DNA of 64,000 nt from Larix kaempferi (Eukaryota; Streptophyta; Pinopsida; Pinales; Pinaceae): the NCBI GenBank assembly GCA_027924585.1, contig BSBM01000319.1:5671001-5735000 (forward strand). The letters run 5' to 3'. Shown in pieces: positions 21,475 to 33,610 of this stretch. Below the pieces are notes generated by a model. That model had not been told where the DNA came from, searched no databases, and was given only the letters and a program-made list of their open reading frames with translations. The translations under genes and the position numbers were made by a program. The first letter of the stretch is position 1, and each line of letters starts with the position of its first letter.

Positions 21475-22780
21475 ATTATTTTCTCCATTTGCTATTTTTC
21501 TTAAAGAAAATTGCATTATGATTAAAGGTGAAGGAAAGTTTTGAGATTTGAAAAGAATACAAGCAATTTTGAATTATTATACAAATTATTAAATAATATC
21601 CTCTTAATTAAACCATGTATAGGCATATCCATAATTTTTTTTAAGGGTTATTTCTTTGAAAGAAGTTATTGTTGGAAGGAATGCCCTTGAATACAGTTAT
21701 CACTCAAGATTCTTCTAGGTTGCGGCAGAAGGGATCATTGAGGTAACTATTTAAAATACACTCTCGTGGATGGAAACTAGCCTTTCCAAACATAAAGAGG
21801 GCTTTGTCTCTCACAACTCTTTCAGCACACAAAATATCACTTCAATTGGTTGGTTGTGGATTAATAGTGGTGGCTAGACCTTTCAGATAAGGGTATTAGG
21901 GTTTTCAGTTGGTTGAGGTTAGGATAGGTATATCGCAAGGGCATGGAGTCAAACTTTCATAGGTTTTCTGTCACAGATGACTGATTGGACTATAATTTTA
22001 GAAGCAGAGGCAATATAAATGAAGTTTTTTCAAGTAAGATATATTAACATATGGTAGCTGAAAGGGAAACAAAATCCATCACAAAATTAGAGCATTTACG
22101 AATGAATTCTAACTTGCAATTTCAAAAGGAGAGGGTGGAGTATCTAATCATATGTATCTGAAGCATCAAACGATAGACGAATTTCAGACCATGTAATATT
22201 TATTTAAACACTTTAGAAGAAGACAATCAATGGAAAATACTAGCAAGGAAAACATACACAGGAATTACAGACATCAAAACATTCATTTCAGGAATTTCTA
22301 CTCCAAAATCAAGTCTTCGCATTAATATAAAAGGATGGGTTTCATTACATTTCTCAAAACTTCTCATACAAAATCCCAACCCTTGGGTCTTTTTCAAAAC
22401 CTACTTTTATAGGCTTAGAAAAATAAAAACCCTCTCGACTACTTCATCCATATTTGGCTGTTCATTAAATTTGCAACTACAACTGTTGGTAATAAATCAG
22501 ATTAACTACTAGTATTATGGACTATTTATTCAAAATAATAATAAAAACTGGAAGTGATGAGACTGTCTTCCTTCTTCACTTTGAGCTGCTCAAACCAACT
22601 AATTCTTGATCTAGAGATGAGTCGATGGGAAACTTCAGTGTGCTGCTAGTGCAAAACTTGGGTCATCTAACTGCTTGTTATCCTTTAGATTGAGCCATTT
22701 CAAGCTGATTTGTAGGGATTGATGTATTGTGTCTTTCTTTTGCCTTCATATAAAATCCCAGTCGCGGAACAATTTGTTTA
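21475..22780. other. Intergenic spacer, nothing recognised
   Basis: AT-rich, without long frames or tandem repeats. Confidence 0.4.
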
Positions 22781-22785
22781 TGCAG

Positions 22786-22968
22786 TCAAATCTTATCAGG
22801 AATACTAATATGATCTATGTCTATCTCTATTTCTGATACATGTCCCTCGGTTAACACAATAATCTTAAATGTCCTTTTGTTTGGATCCCTGGCTGATAGT
22901 AGTGATACTCTTTTTTCTCCAGTTACCATTTTTTCTTGTGGTATCAGGATACTAATTATTTTAGCCAT
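22786..22968 (-). CDS. Short unassigned ORF next to the minisatellite
   Basis: A 60-codon minus-strand frame, MAKIISILIPQEKMVTGEK, then LLSARDPNKRTFKIIVLTEG and EIEIDIDHISIPDKI. Its composition is more protein-like than its neighbours, but it is short and has no known motif. It could be an exon of a decayed gene whose other parts flank the minisatellite (for example the basic MAGKINQRQRTKDMGNDRR frame near 23690). Confidence 0.2.
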   Translation of the reverse strand: MAKIISILIPQEKMVTGEKRVSLLSARDPNKRTFKIIVLTEGHVSEIEIDIDHISIPDKI

Positions 22969-23004
22969 TTTCCCTCATGTTCTTCAATTTATTTTGAAAA
23001 TCCA

Positions 23005-23580
23005 ACTTCGGTCCGCAATCCGCAAGCCGAAATGCGGGTGTCGGAAAGTTGTAACACCAAATGCATAGCTTCGAATAAATCACACCTCGGACTTCCACAA
23101 TCCGCAATGCGTGAGTCGGAAGTCGGAACCCCAAATTCACAACTTTGAAGAAATAACACCTCCGACTTCCGTAATCCGCAATGCGGGAGTTGGAAGTCAG
23201 AACCCCAAATTCACAGCTTTGAAGAAATCATGCCTCCGACTTCCGCAATCTGTGATGCGGGAGTCGAAAGTAGGAACCCAAAATTCACAGCTTTGAAGAA
23301 ATCACACCTTCGACTTTCGCAATCCGCAATTCACAATGCGGGAGTCGGAAGTCGGAACCCCAAATTTACAGCTTTGAAGAAATCACGCCTCTGACTTCTG
23401 CAATCCGCAATGCAGGAGTCGGAAGTCGAAACCCCAAATTCACAGCTTTGAATAAATCACTCCTTCGACTTCCACAGTGCGAGAGTCGAAAAGTCAGAAC
23501 CCCAAAGCACAACTTCGAGAAAATTACTCCTGAATTCTGCAATCCGCAGTGCGGGAGTCGAAAAGTTGGAACCCCGTTGA
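23005..23580 (+). repeat. 74-bp hairpin-rich minisatellite, 7-8 units
   Basis: Units start at about 23025, 23101, 23175, 23249 and so on, at 74-bp spacing, with a few indels in later units. Each unit contains CCGACTTCC and GGAAGTCGG as an inverted pair around a second palindrome, CCGCAATGCGG. The unit length is not a multiple of three, so the many short frames here are not genes. Confidence 0.9.
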
Positions 23581-25118
23581 AATTTGGCCATAGATCCATT
23601 CCCTCTCTTTTTTCCTTTGGCACCTTCGGGGGAAACTGGTACCGTCGATCATTCCCCATATCCTTCGTTCTCTGTCGTTGATTTATCTTCCCTGCCATAG
23701 ATCTAGCTCTATCTCTAATCTCGACCATTCAATCTCTTAAGAGTGGGAGACCTCTTTTTTATCATTTTTCTTATTGTGGCTTTCTCATCCAGTCGGAAGC
23801 TGTTAATACTTAACCATTTTTTGGGAGTTTTTGCTTCTTCTTTTGGAGTAAAAAGTTAGTGGGCATGCTTGATATTTCGGTAGGGGGTTCCCTTTCCTTC
23901 CCATGTGGGAGTTTTCTTAGAGGTGATAACAAGCACAAGGGGTCAAGGCCTTGATCAAGTTTGTTTGGTGACTTTTGCTTAGTATTTGTTGTAACCTTGC
24001 AACCTATTTGTTTTGGTCTTTGTCCAAAAATAGGAGTGTTGAAGAAATATTTATTTCCCTTTTGTCAATTTGTTTAAATTATTGTCTTGCTTAACCATTC
24101 CTACCCTATATTTCAACTTTGTATAGGCTTGTTACCAAATTTTGAATATTGCATGCCTCAAGTGACATCATCCATAGCATTTGTGCCCAATGACACCCAA
24201 CAAAAGTATGCTCAACATTATCTACATGGTTCTCATAGATAAGAGAAATTACTTGCTCTTGATCCCTCCATCCTTGAGTTGTATCTTGGTATTATGAGTT
24301 ATCCTCAAATGAGTTGCATTTTTCCAAGCTTAGCATGCTTAGTCATATATGTTTCTAATGTGGGGAAAAATCAAGAAGGACAAAGTAGGAGCTTTGCATA
24401 AATACCTTCATAATATTCAAGAGTAGAAACTATGGTATAATGATCCTTCCAACTTAAAGCTCGTTGGAAACACAAAGGGGATTCTAGTTTTGGGGACAAG
24501 GATTGATTTGAGTAATTGTCCCCAAACATGTTTTTTTTCATGATTGGCATAAGTTGCAAGTAACTTATTTATTGATTTTTCACCCTAGTGGTAATCCTCC
24601 ATCGCTACAAACAACTATATTCCTTGGAATACTTCCTTAGGATTGACTCATGGAATTGATTTTTGATGTTAAAACCATACAAAATTTTATCATTATTGTT
24701 GTAATTCCTTTTAAGCATGAGGATAATTGAAAGTTTTCATTATCTTAGACCTATGTTAAGAAAATAATATGAGACTTTTGGCTAGTTGTTGTGAAGTCAT
24801 TTAGTAGTTGATTTACTGGTCACTTATTGATTGATACTAAATTTGCCATTGGTAACACAAAAGTAAAGAAAGTCATTACATTCCTTATGATGTGTACAAG
24901 AGTATGATTTCCAAAGGAGGATGGGAGGAGGGGAAAAGAGCAATTTGGGTTGCAGATCATTATGATCTTAAGCCCCATCTTGTGTGCGATGGATTATGGT
25001 ATTGGATTTGTGAGGTATAACAATAGATGAGGACCACCATTCATCCTATAATTTGCTACAAAATATGTGCTAATATAATCCTAATTGCATGTGTAGCTAC
25101 AAACCCATACTTTTGTCC
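23580..25118. other. Spacer before CACTA element 2
   Basis: AT-rich DNA with no gene, array or terminal repeat that I can support. Confidence 0.4.
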
Positions 25119-25121
25119 TAG

Positions 25122-25150
25122 CACTAGTACATTTGGACCAAATTCTGACT
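25122..25150 (+). mobile_element. Terminal inverted repeat of CACTA element 2 (5' end)
   Basis: Reads CACTAGTACATTTGGACC, preceded by TAG as a possible 3-bp target duplication. The first 11 bases are identical to the element 1 end, so the two belong to one family. Confidence 0.85.
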
Positions 25151-25204
25151 ATAGGGTTCCTACGAATGTCGAAAAATTCAAGAGAAAACATTAAAAAAAA
25201 TAAA

Positions 25205-25300
25205 AATTACCTCCTCAATATCGTGGATATTGCGATGTATTATCCCGCGCTCGTTGGTATTGCGACGTTTAATGTCCTCGTGTTGCAAGACCGATGACAA
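25205..25300 (+). repeat. CACTA element 2 subterminal motifs
   Basis: Degenerate ATTGCGACG or ATTGCGATG motifs (near 25229 and 25258), with related ATCGTGG and CTCGTTGG forms. They lie about 90-170 bases inside the end and resemble the TATAGCGACG motif of element 1. Confidence 0.5.
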
Positions 25301-26975
25301 GAACACAAAAGTATCCGTTCAATTTCCAAACGGTTTGCCACAGTTTAAGGAAGTCAACGTTGGCTTGGTTAATGTTCGTTAGACTACGGACGGTTTAAAA
25401 TCTATAAATACGTTTCCATTTATAGTGCTTGCGACAATTTTTCTATATGAACGATGGTTCAGAATGATATAAGCTCTTATTGTCAAGCAAAAAGTGGATT
25501 TTTTTTTTATAATCATCACTATACTTTTCGTGGGAAGAATGTCATAAAATATTAGAGGTAGGGAAAGAGATGAAGAGGGTGAAAATGGTGATGGTAGATG
25601 TTTTTGCGCTTGCAATAGTTGTAAGTTATGAGACGTCTTGTGAGAATTTTAATAATAACAGCTAGAAAACATTGTAGGAAATATGGTCACATGGTTGGGG
25701 GATTGAAGGAATATCGTTCCATGGTAACAGCCCTATACACATATTAATTATATTTCTTAATATTGATTGTATTTGTAAATTTTTATATTGTTTTAGTATC
25801 TGTTATACATGCACTAATTTTGCATGATTGCTTGTCATTATAAAGTTAGAGTTTCCCTCTAACTTTTTGCAGAATGCCCCAAGTAATAGTAGAAATGATG
25901 TTGTACAAGTTGAGGAACATGAAGCGAATAATGAAGATCAAGTTAATGATCCCATGGAAGTAGATGACGACCGTAACATAGTTGAAGATGATGGGACAAA
26001 TCAAATGATACAAGACTTGTTCGGTCAGCTAGATGAGGATGGGGACAGTGATGGTATTTATGATGAACCTTTGATGGAAAATGCAAATAAATGGCTTTAT
26101 AAAGGGTCAAGAACAAATCTTCTCTCCGCTACATTGCTTATGATGAAATTAAAGGTTATGAATCATTTGTCAAACACTTGTATCACACAGATCCTAAGGT
26201 ATGTAATATGTTTCACCAGATATACATAATGGTTGACCTTTTCGCCTTTTTTAACGTTAATTAATGTGTTAAATAAGAATGTAATATTTATGATTAATAT
26301 TCTTTTCATTAACTAGTTAATTTTCATGATGTAGATTGTTAAGTGAATTTTTGTTACCATCGTCAAATATTTTACCTCTCACATATCAAGATTTACTTGC
26401 CGTTATGAAATAAATTGGAATGGAGTGTCAAAGTATAGATGCATGTCCTAATGACCATATTATATATTATGGACAACATGCGTCGAAAAATTAATGCCTG
26501 GAATTTCATATTAGTAGATATCGAACCGATCAAGTAACAAAAATGGTTCCTTGAAAGGTTCTTCGTCATATTCTCATAATTCCATGTTTGCAACGACTGT
26601 TCAAGTGCAAAATCATAGCACAGTTTATGGATTACCATGCGCGGAAAAGAAGTGGAGATGGTGTTCTTCAAATGCCTGCAGATGGATATGCATTTAGGTA
26701 AATTGAGGAAACATGGTCATATTTTAAAGAGGAACCTCCTAATATTAGGCTTTCATTGGTAGTCGATGGTGTTAATCCATTCAGAGAGATTAGATCTATT
26801 TACTCGGTGTGGCCTATTTTTGTTATTAACAATAACATTCCTCCTTGGATGTCAATAAAGAGGGAGCACATAATGTTGACAATGATTGTTCCAAGTATTT
26901 GTCTATATTAATTTTTCGAATGTGCCATTTTCATTTGTCTTATTTTTTGCATACTATAGTTTATTTATTTATGTA

Positions 26976-26977
<2 letters not shown>

Positions 26978-27053
<76 letters not shown>
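26978..27053 (+). repeat. (TA)n microsatellite in an intron
   Basis: About 75 bases of uninterrupted TA between two transposase exons. The matching intron in element 1 (17578-17690) lacks it, so it grew after the two copies separated. Confidence 0.95.
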
Positions 27054-27054
<1 letters not shown>

Positions 27055-28479
27055 TGGTAGTAATTATGTGTAATTTCAAACAGTTAGGCAAGTACCAAGT
27101 TAAAGATATGAATGTATATATTGAGCCTCTTATCGATGAGCTAATACAGTTATTGAACGATATAGCTATGTATGACATTTGTAAACCAATTAGGCAAAAG
27201 ATATTTCAATTCCGTGGAATGCTTGTATGGACAATTCATGATGCCCCCGGACTAACACATATTTGTGGTATGTATTAACATTTCCTTGCACTTTATTACT
27301 TCTTAATTATTTTGAATATATCATGCATGTTTTTTAATAAGCCATCATATAATTGACATTAATCCATATGTTGTAGGTCTTCAAACAAAGTGTAAGTTTG
27401 CATGATCATTTTGTGGTCATAAGATGAAGTATCGTTATTCAAAATATTTAGGAAAGATGATGTTTGATGAGTATAGGCACTTCCTGTCGAAGTCCCATAG
27501 GTTTCGTACTACTAAAAAACATATTTTCAATGGGAAATAAGAGATTGGATTAAACCACGAAGAATGACACCTTGCCTGTGGTGGTTGGTGTATAACAGAA
27601 ATCATCAAGGTACGCAATTTGTATATGTATTGTATATGTAATATTGTTTTGATTTTGTAATTATATTTTAAGTATTAAAATTATTTATTGTGTTTGATAA
27701 TTATTGTTGTCATTTGTTTTATGCTTCATCAATGTTGTCGTCGTGAAGGTAGAAATAATGGGCTTCCATGAGGAATGAAATGTTATCCCACTCAATTCAT
27801 GAGGTTTCCCTACTATGAGCAGCTAAAAATTGTTCATTTGTTTGATACGATGCATATTGGGAAGAATGTGACATAAACATTATGGAGAATCATAGATGGC
27901 GGGAGGGATAAAGAAAAAATTGTCAAAATTTGTACTGATATTGAGGAATCCAATCATGCAATGCGAAGTGTGATTCGATCAAATAGTGATGGAGACCGAA
28001 ATAACCTTCGATGGTTATTAATAGAGCAGCAAAACAATGATGTAAAAGAGGTCATTCAAATTATTAAATTTCCCACAGGTTTTTCTTCAAACATAAATAA
28101 AATCTTAACCAAGAAAGGTGAATTTGGTGGGGTTAAAACCCATGACTGGCATACATTCATTATGGTGATAATTTTTTTATTCATATTTATATATTTGGCA
28201 TATTTACCTTTTTCTATTTTTGTTTTATTTTTGTCTATTTTTAAACAAATAACATTTCTTTTTTATTGTTACAATATGTTCTACCTCTATCTCTCCTAGA
28301 CGACTTTGACAACAATGTCAAACAAGTTATATATGATCTTGGAAAATACATGAGGTAAGTTATATAGGTGACTAATATATATGAAAAATGTTTTTCCAAT
28401 TTGTTCTTGTACTTAATGACATGTGTTTTACAGTTTATGTTTTGTTGAAACTTGTTATTTTCTTGCGTCATAATCTGTA

Positions 28480-28898
28480 GATGGTTGTCATTGAAAGAAA
28501 TCCATCAAGATGATATAAACTATTGGAAGAGAGAAATCCCTCGGCTAATGTGTGAAATGAAAAAGTTTATACCTCCAACATTTTTCAATGCATAAGAACA
28601 CTACCTCATACACCTAGTTGAGGAGATTGAAATGTGTGGACCTGTACACACAAGGTCGATGTGGATGGTGGAGAGGCACTTGAAATCATTGAAGGATTTA
28701 GTTAGACATAGAGCACGTCCCGAGGGTTCTATGGTGAGGGGATATATGGTATATCAATCCATGGTACATATTAGTCACTATCTTCCTAAGTTAGCAGAGC
28801 GATCTATACATGTATTGGATTTTATTTGGGATGTGAACTCCATCAAAAAATTTGGAGAGTAGTTGTCGGGGAAAGGGAGAATGAAGAGACTGAGAGGT
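28480..28898 (+). pseudogene. DUF4218 exon of element 2 transposase
   Basis: Reads CEMKKFIPPTFFNA, stop, EHYLIHLVEEIEMCGPVHTR, SMWMVERHLKSLKD, PEGSMVRGYMVYQSMVHIS. One TAA (28594) sits where element 1 has a glutamine codon, consistent with a CAA to TAA change. Confidence 0.8.
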
Positions 28899-29351
28899 GA
28901 TTAAATTGTGTAGATTTATGATACATACAACTTCTTTATTTTTTTAATATATTTTCATACTCATTTAATATGTACTCTTTCATCATTTATTAATATTTAC
29001 CATGATTATAAGTAATTTCTAATATTGTTGATTTATGTTTTTTTGAGTCAGGTCATCAAGATTGGGAGGCACTACATTTATACATTGCAAACAATCTCGA
29101 CTGGATGAAGGTATGGATTGATAGATGTAAAGAACGTCATGGTGGTAGGTTATCATGGCAACAATTGTTTGAACTGGTTAGAGAAGTTGGTCGCCATGGA
29201 GATGTCGATGTTACACAAAGGGAAAAAGATTTAGCATGTGGTTTGAAAGATGGAAAGGCAAGCAAAATCACCCATTTTATTCGGTTATTTTATATTATAT
29301 TAATGTGTCTGTAATTGTGTTTTTTTCAGATACTTTCCAAGTTATATAAAT

Positions 29352-30125
29352 ATGTCTATTAATTTCCAATCCATGTTTTACATGTCTCGCATATTGCAGT
29401 TGAAACACCACAAGGCTATGTGGTGCAATGGCCGTAAATTTCGTATCAACAAGTTGGATGACACTAGGAAAACTTTTGATAGTGGGATAATTGCAGTATT
29501 CCAGGTCACAAATGTTTCCTTTAGTAGAGACATACATCCCCGAGAAACTGAAAATCAATACTATGGGTATTTGGATGATAAAATTGAGTGTGACTTTAAT
29601 TCCTTCAAATTAGTTTTGTTCGATGTCAAATGGTATAGATTACTACTGCATAGAGGTGATGATGAGAGAACTATTATTCAGCATGCGAATGGATTTCCAA
29701 TGATTAAAACAACAGTGTTTGACAATAAAAATGATCGCTACATTTTTCCAATCCAGTGTGAACATGTCTTTTACTCAAAGGTTCCAGGTAAGAGGGATTG
29801 GCCGTTTGTTGTTAGATATGATCCAAGAGGAAGGCCAGTAAAGTACATTGTAGAGGAAGAAGATGATATTGAAGAAGATCAAGATGATGTAGATCAGCCG
29901 GAGCAGGATGATGTGTCAACAAACGAAGAATATGGAGAAGATGAACTAGGCGTAGGAGGCAATGTAGTACCAAATCTTGATGATGATATCGATGAAGATA
30001 TGCTTGAAACTGATGTTGATGTAGATCGTGATGATATTAGAAATCCTTTGAACATTGTTTCTGAATCGGATGTCGTAGATACAGATGTTGAGTTGGATGA
30101 AGAAGAAGATACAGAAGAAGAATGA
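29352..30125 (+). CDS. DUF4216 exon of element 2 transposase, open
   Basis: Open from about 29352 to the TGA at 30123. It carries NQYYGYLDDKIECDFNSFKL, VLFDVKWYR, FPIQCEHVFYSKVPGKRDWP and YDPRGRPVKY, then about 90 residues rich in Asp and Glu. DUF4216 is the usual C-terminal domain of plant CACTA transposases, with unknown biochemical role. The intact length contrasts with the decayed core upstream. Confidence 0.8.
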   Translation: MSINFQSMFYMSRILQLKHHKAMWCNGRKFRINKLDDTRKTFDSGIIAVFQVTNVSFSRDIHPRETENQYYGYLDDKIECDFNSFKLVLFDVKWYRLLLHRGDDERTIIQHANGFPMIKTTVFDNKNDRYIFPIQCEHVFYSKVPGKRDWPFVVRYDPRGRPVKYIVEEEDDIEEDQDDVDQPEQDDVSTNEEYGEDELGVGGNVVPNLDDDIDEDMLETDVDVDRDDIRNPLNIVSESDVVDTDVELDEEEDTEEE

Positions 30126-30426
30126 TACATATATTGAGCCTTGGACAAGGTACATAGCAATATATATTGTTAATTTGTATGAATTATTCCTTTTAAATAA
30201 TTTACATATGTGTGTTGATTACATTTTTATAAGTTTTATGCAATTTTTTATATCCTATGTCATATGTTGTTTTTTTTTGTAGTTTCTATGCTTGAATCTA
30301 ATTAGTATGTTGCTTTTGATTATTTTATATTTTGTAGATCGGGTGTTAGGGAATTGAGAGCGATGTGAGGGGGACGAGAGAGGCCATATGGGCTTCCACC
30401 TTCACGTGGTTGGCCTTGTTCAGTAG
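30126..30426 (+). other. Element 2 3' region and truncation point
   Basis: After the transposase stop comes an AT-rich tract, then TTTTGTAG at about 30330 followed by GC-richer sequence that could open an exon of a second gene. At about 30427 the sequence switches to a repeat also found at 47727, so element 2 appears cut off. No CACTA end occurs downstream. Confidence 0.4.
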
Positions 30427-30630
30427 AGAATAAATTATTCCTGAAACAAAGAAAAGATCATTAATATTTATACCATTGAACCTTGGTTGTAGATGAAATT
30501 TCATTTTGAAATAGCTAATGAAGCTTGTGCAATTGATCATGAAATACCTGTTTATCGACAGTATTTCCCTTGCACTAGATGCGGGAATGTGCATCTCAAA
30601 CCAATTTAAAAGGAATATCTAAAAGACATT
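30427..30630 (+). repeat. Dispersed repeat R1, copy 1, left part
   Basis: Matches 47727-47930 across AGAGAATAAATTATTC, ACCATTGAACCTTGGTTGTA and GGGAATGTGCATCTCAAACC. It is interrupted by the foldback insertion and resumes at 31192. Confidence 0.85.
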
Positions 30631-31191
30631 AGAGGAAATTTGGGTAAAAAATGGGCCTCCTAAGGAAAATAATAAAATAATAGTAGAGAGAGTAAAAAAA
30701 CTACTTTTTGGATCGTATTTTCAACTTATCTCCTTGTAGGTTTACTCAAATTTCAAGTAGGGGGACTCGTTGGATGCATAATTAAATTATGCATCCAACA
30801 AGTACCCGTATTGCATACTTTTAACAACATCCACACCATGAAAAATTGAAAATACATTAAAAAACATGTTTCTAGTGAGAGAAAACACGCGTTTTAATGT
30901 ATTTTTGATTTTTCATGGCGTGGATGTTGTTAAAAGTATGCAACATGGGTACTCATTGGATGCATAATTTAATTATGCATCCAATGAGCCCTCGCGCTTG
31001 AAATTTGAGTAAACCTACAAGAAGATAAGTTGAAAATACGATCCAAAAACGTAGTTTTTATTTTTTTCCCTCCAATTTTTTTACATGCACCTTGTTTGAA
31101 TTTTAAAGCATTTTGATTGGATAATATGTGATGATAATAAATTGTACTTTAGGGTTAAAAGGCCCATTTTTCATCCAAATTTCCTCTAATG
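30631..31191. mobile_element. Foldback/MITE-like insertion with long inverted arms
   Basis: The left arm (to 30868) and right arm (from 30886) are inverted copies around a loop of about 17 bases. Ends read AGAGGAAATTTGG and CCAAATTTCCTCT(AATG). CATT is present on both sides (30627-30630 and 31192-31195), and the homologous R1 copy at 47.9 kb lacks the insert and has CATT once. No protein is encoded. The outer arms differ by small indels. Superfamily unknown: 4 bp is an unusual duplication length, and the exact edge could shift by a few bases. Confidence 0.8.
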
Positions 31192-31350
31192 CATTGTACT
31201 GTCAGTAGACGTGGCCAACGTCAATGACCTCTAAACAGGGCCAACGTTGAAATTTCCACAAATTCTTTCAGTATGCACTGACATTTGAACTAGGAAGACT
31301 ATTTGCATGCCTTCACGATATGGGAGGCTTTCCGAACTCAAAGATGACTC
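31192..31350 (+). repeat. Dispersed repeat R1, copy 1, right part
   Basis: Continues the match to 47925-48078 (GTACTGTCAGTAGACGTGGC, TTCACGATATGGGAGGCTTT). A degenerate tandem copy follows at about 31385-31510 (GGTCAACGTTGAGATTTTTT, GATGGTATGGGAGG). Confidence 0.8.
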
Positions 31351-31510
31351 ACCCAACCAATAGTACTATATATCATTGACGACATGCGAATGGGGTCAAC
31401 GTTGAGATTTTTTCAATTTGTGCTTGTATGGACTGAAATTTGACATGGTTAGAGTAGACACATGTGTTGATGGTATGGGAGGGGTTTGAGACTCAAACAT
31501 GACTCACAAA

Positions 31511-33605
31511 AACAAATATGAGACAATCAAACAACAAAATTATAGAATAAATGCGTGAAAGCGATGAAAGTGTATCTTTCCATCTTGTTTTGACCCACCA
31601 ATGCTTTGTATTCCCTATTTAGACATATTCTCAAGTGGAAACATTGATCATATTTGAGAGCAATCCCTCACTAGAATTGCATGAAGGAACAAATTTGCAC
31701 TCCCATTTATAGAGGTTGCAACAATTTCATTTTGAAATGACTGATGAACCTTGGCTATAGACGACATTTCATTTTGAGGGGACCTATAATTTGAGGCCTA
31801 TATTTGATGAGATTAAAATGGATATTTTTAACAATATCCCATGTTTTTAGAGAAAGAAACAATGATGTAGATTCCCTCTCAAAGGTTTGATCGTTATTGG
31901 ATGTAGGAGTATGGCACATTCAAGGGTCCACGATCGAGTGCCATAATTTTGAATATTTTCATATTTCCTTTTTTTTATACTTTTTGTTGGAAAAAAATCC
32001 CTACATGTCATTTAGGGAAACTCTTTGTAGCTTTATGGTTTTTATTTTATGGGATATCCAATGGGTGTATTGGATAGTGAAGTTTTATTTTTTCTGCACT
32101 AGTTTGAAGGATATGTTGGAGAAGGATTTTGTATAAAAACATTTATGATATTCCCATTGGGGAACTATTTTTGGAATGTGATCATGCATCTACAAAATGT
32201 AATTTTGTTATATATAACAAAATTATATGTTTAAGGAAATTAATGTAATTATAAATAACAATAATTACTTTTTAATATTAATAAATCCTAATGAAAATTT
32301 TTGCATTGCAAAGCAACACAAAATGAATTTTGTATTGCAATGCGACACAAAATTAAATTTTCATCAAAATGTGACATAGTGAAAATTTTGATACTAATAC
32401 AATGCCCGAGTGTCATTTTAATGTGTAAAACCAACACAAGATGTCATTTTGATGCACAACTATGAAGCAAAAGTAACACAATGTTCACCACTAAATGCTT
32501 CAAAGTATGTTTTAAGCCTTTAAAAAAGAGAGAGGAAGTGACAAAATATTTGATGCCAGGGCCCTATATCCATTTGTTCTACTGGATGGTGAATCTGCGA
32601 CAAATATTGTATGTTTGGAAACTAACTTATTGTTCAAGAAATGCATCCATTTTCATGGGATCTCTAGGACTATTTCTATTAACATAGATATATGGATGAT
32701 CCCCACTATTTCAACCATTTTAATTGAAATTTGGGAAATATTTTGGTTCCTTCGACACCTTTTCTACAACATATTTAAGTAGTGTTTTTTGGCATTTATT
32801 ATGTGAATTTCTTGATTTTGAGAAGCATAATAAAGGGTTTGGCCCCGAATTATTTCATTATACGGGTTATGATGGTGGGGGTCATGGTAAGTGTGGAAAA
32901 TGGATCACCAATTTGTTTGACCTGGAGATAAGAATAGTGATAGAAGGCATTGTATGTTTTGAGATTTCATTACTAATTTAAAGTCATCTTGATCCTTCAG
33001 TACTATTTTGTAAATTTTACACCATCTATTTCATAATAGGATGATTTGTCTATGTTAGAACTTGAATATGATTTTGACTCATATGAATCACATCCTACAC
33101 CTTATGTTCAATGAATACCAAATTATTCACCTTACATATCTCAACTATATCAAAATCCTAATAAATGTGATCAAAGGATTTCTTTATCTCCATATACATA
33201 TTTAACTTCTTATTAGTATGTTTCTTAAACATCTTTAGTGAAGAGGTATACATGTCAAAATATTGGATCGATACTAACTACTAGGTGTTTACTATGGACA
33301 TAGTACTAATATGGATACTAACACACTAGAGAACATAAGAGTGCAATTATGCAAGTGTTAGAGACGATATTGTTAAAGTTGTACATGCTAAAGAATATGT
33401 GAAATATATAAAGCTATAAAATAAAATACAACAATTATTTTAATCACATGGACTAAGTCCCATCAATCCTCCCTGCTTAGAGGAAATTGACCCTAATTAT
33501 CATATATATGTGAAAATTATTTCTCAAATGATGTCTAGGACATCCACTTAGCTTGAGCTAGAAACACAATTTTCTCCCAAGTCTATAAGTGGTAGTGGAT
33601 TTATG
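31511..33605. other. Spacer left of the copia array
   Basis: AT-rich. A tract near 31715-31775 repeats part of R1 (CATTTCATTTTGA). Frames of 60-85 codons occur but show no motif. Small repeats of TTTTGTATTGCAATGCGACACAAAA type lie at 32300-32360. Confidence 0.35.
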
Positions 33606-33610
33606 CCTAG
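33606..33610 (+). other. Target-site duplication CCTAG, left copy
   Basis: Directly precedes LTR1 of the copia array. The matching CCTAG follows LTR3 at 47546-47550. Confidence 0.9.

Larger units (their letters stand above)
25873..30125 (+). pseudogene. CACTA element 2 transposase (TNP2) gene
   Basis: The exon order is that of element 1. 25873-26198 is an acidic exon then YKGSRTNLLSATLLMMKLKV. 26336 to about 26870 is the TNP2 core (IDACPNDHIIYYGQHASKN, RLSLVVDGVNPF, NNNIPPWM). 27085-27268 has PLIDELIQLLNDIAMYDIC. 27378-27608 is the decayed cysteine finger. 27748-28165 has HLFDTMHIGKNVT. 28480-28898 is DUF4218, 29053-29262 a linker, and 29400-30125 is DUF4216 with an acidic tail ending EEDTEEE. 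The last exon is open for its full length. Stops in the core near 26412 and 26492, and a one-base deletion near 27540, show that it is dead. The transposase-associated first exon of element 1 has no clear counterpart here. Confidence 0.85.

Noticed and set aside
23005-23580. CRISPR-like array of evenly spaced repeats
   Set aside because: The whole 74-bp unit is conserved, without unique spacers, and the window is a plant nuclear genome. It is a minisatellite.
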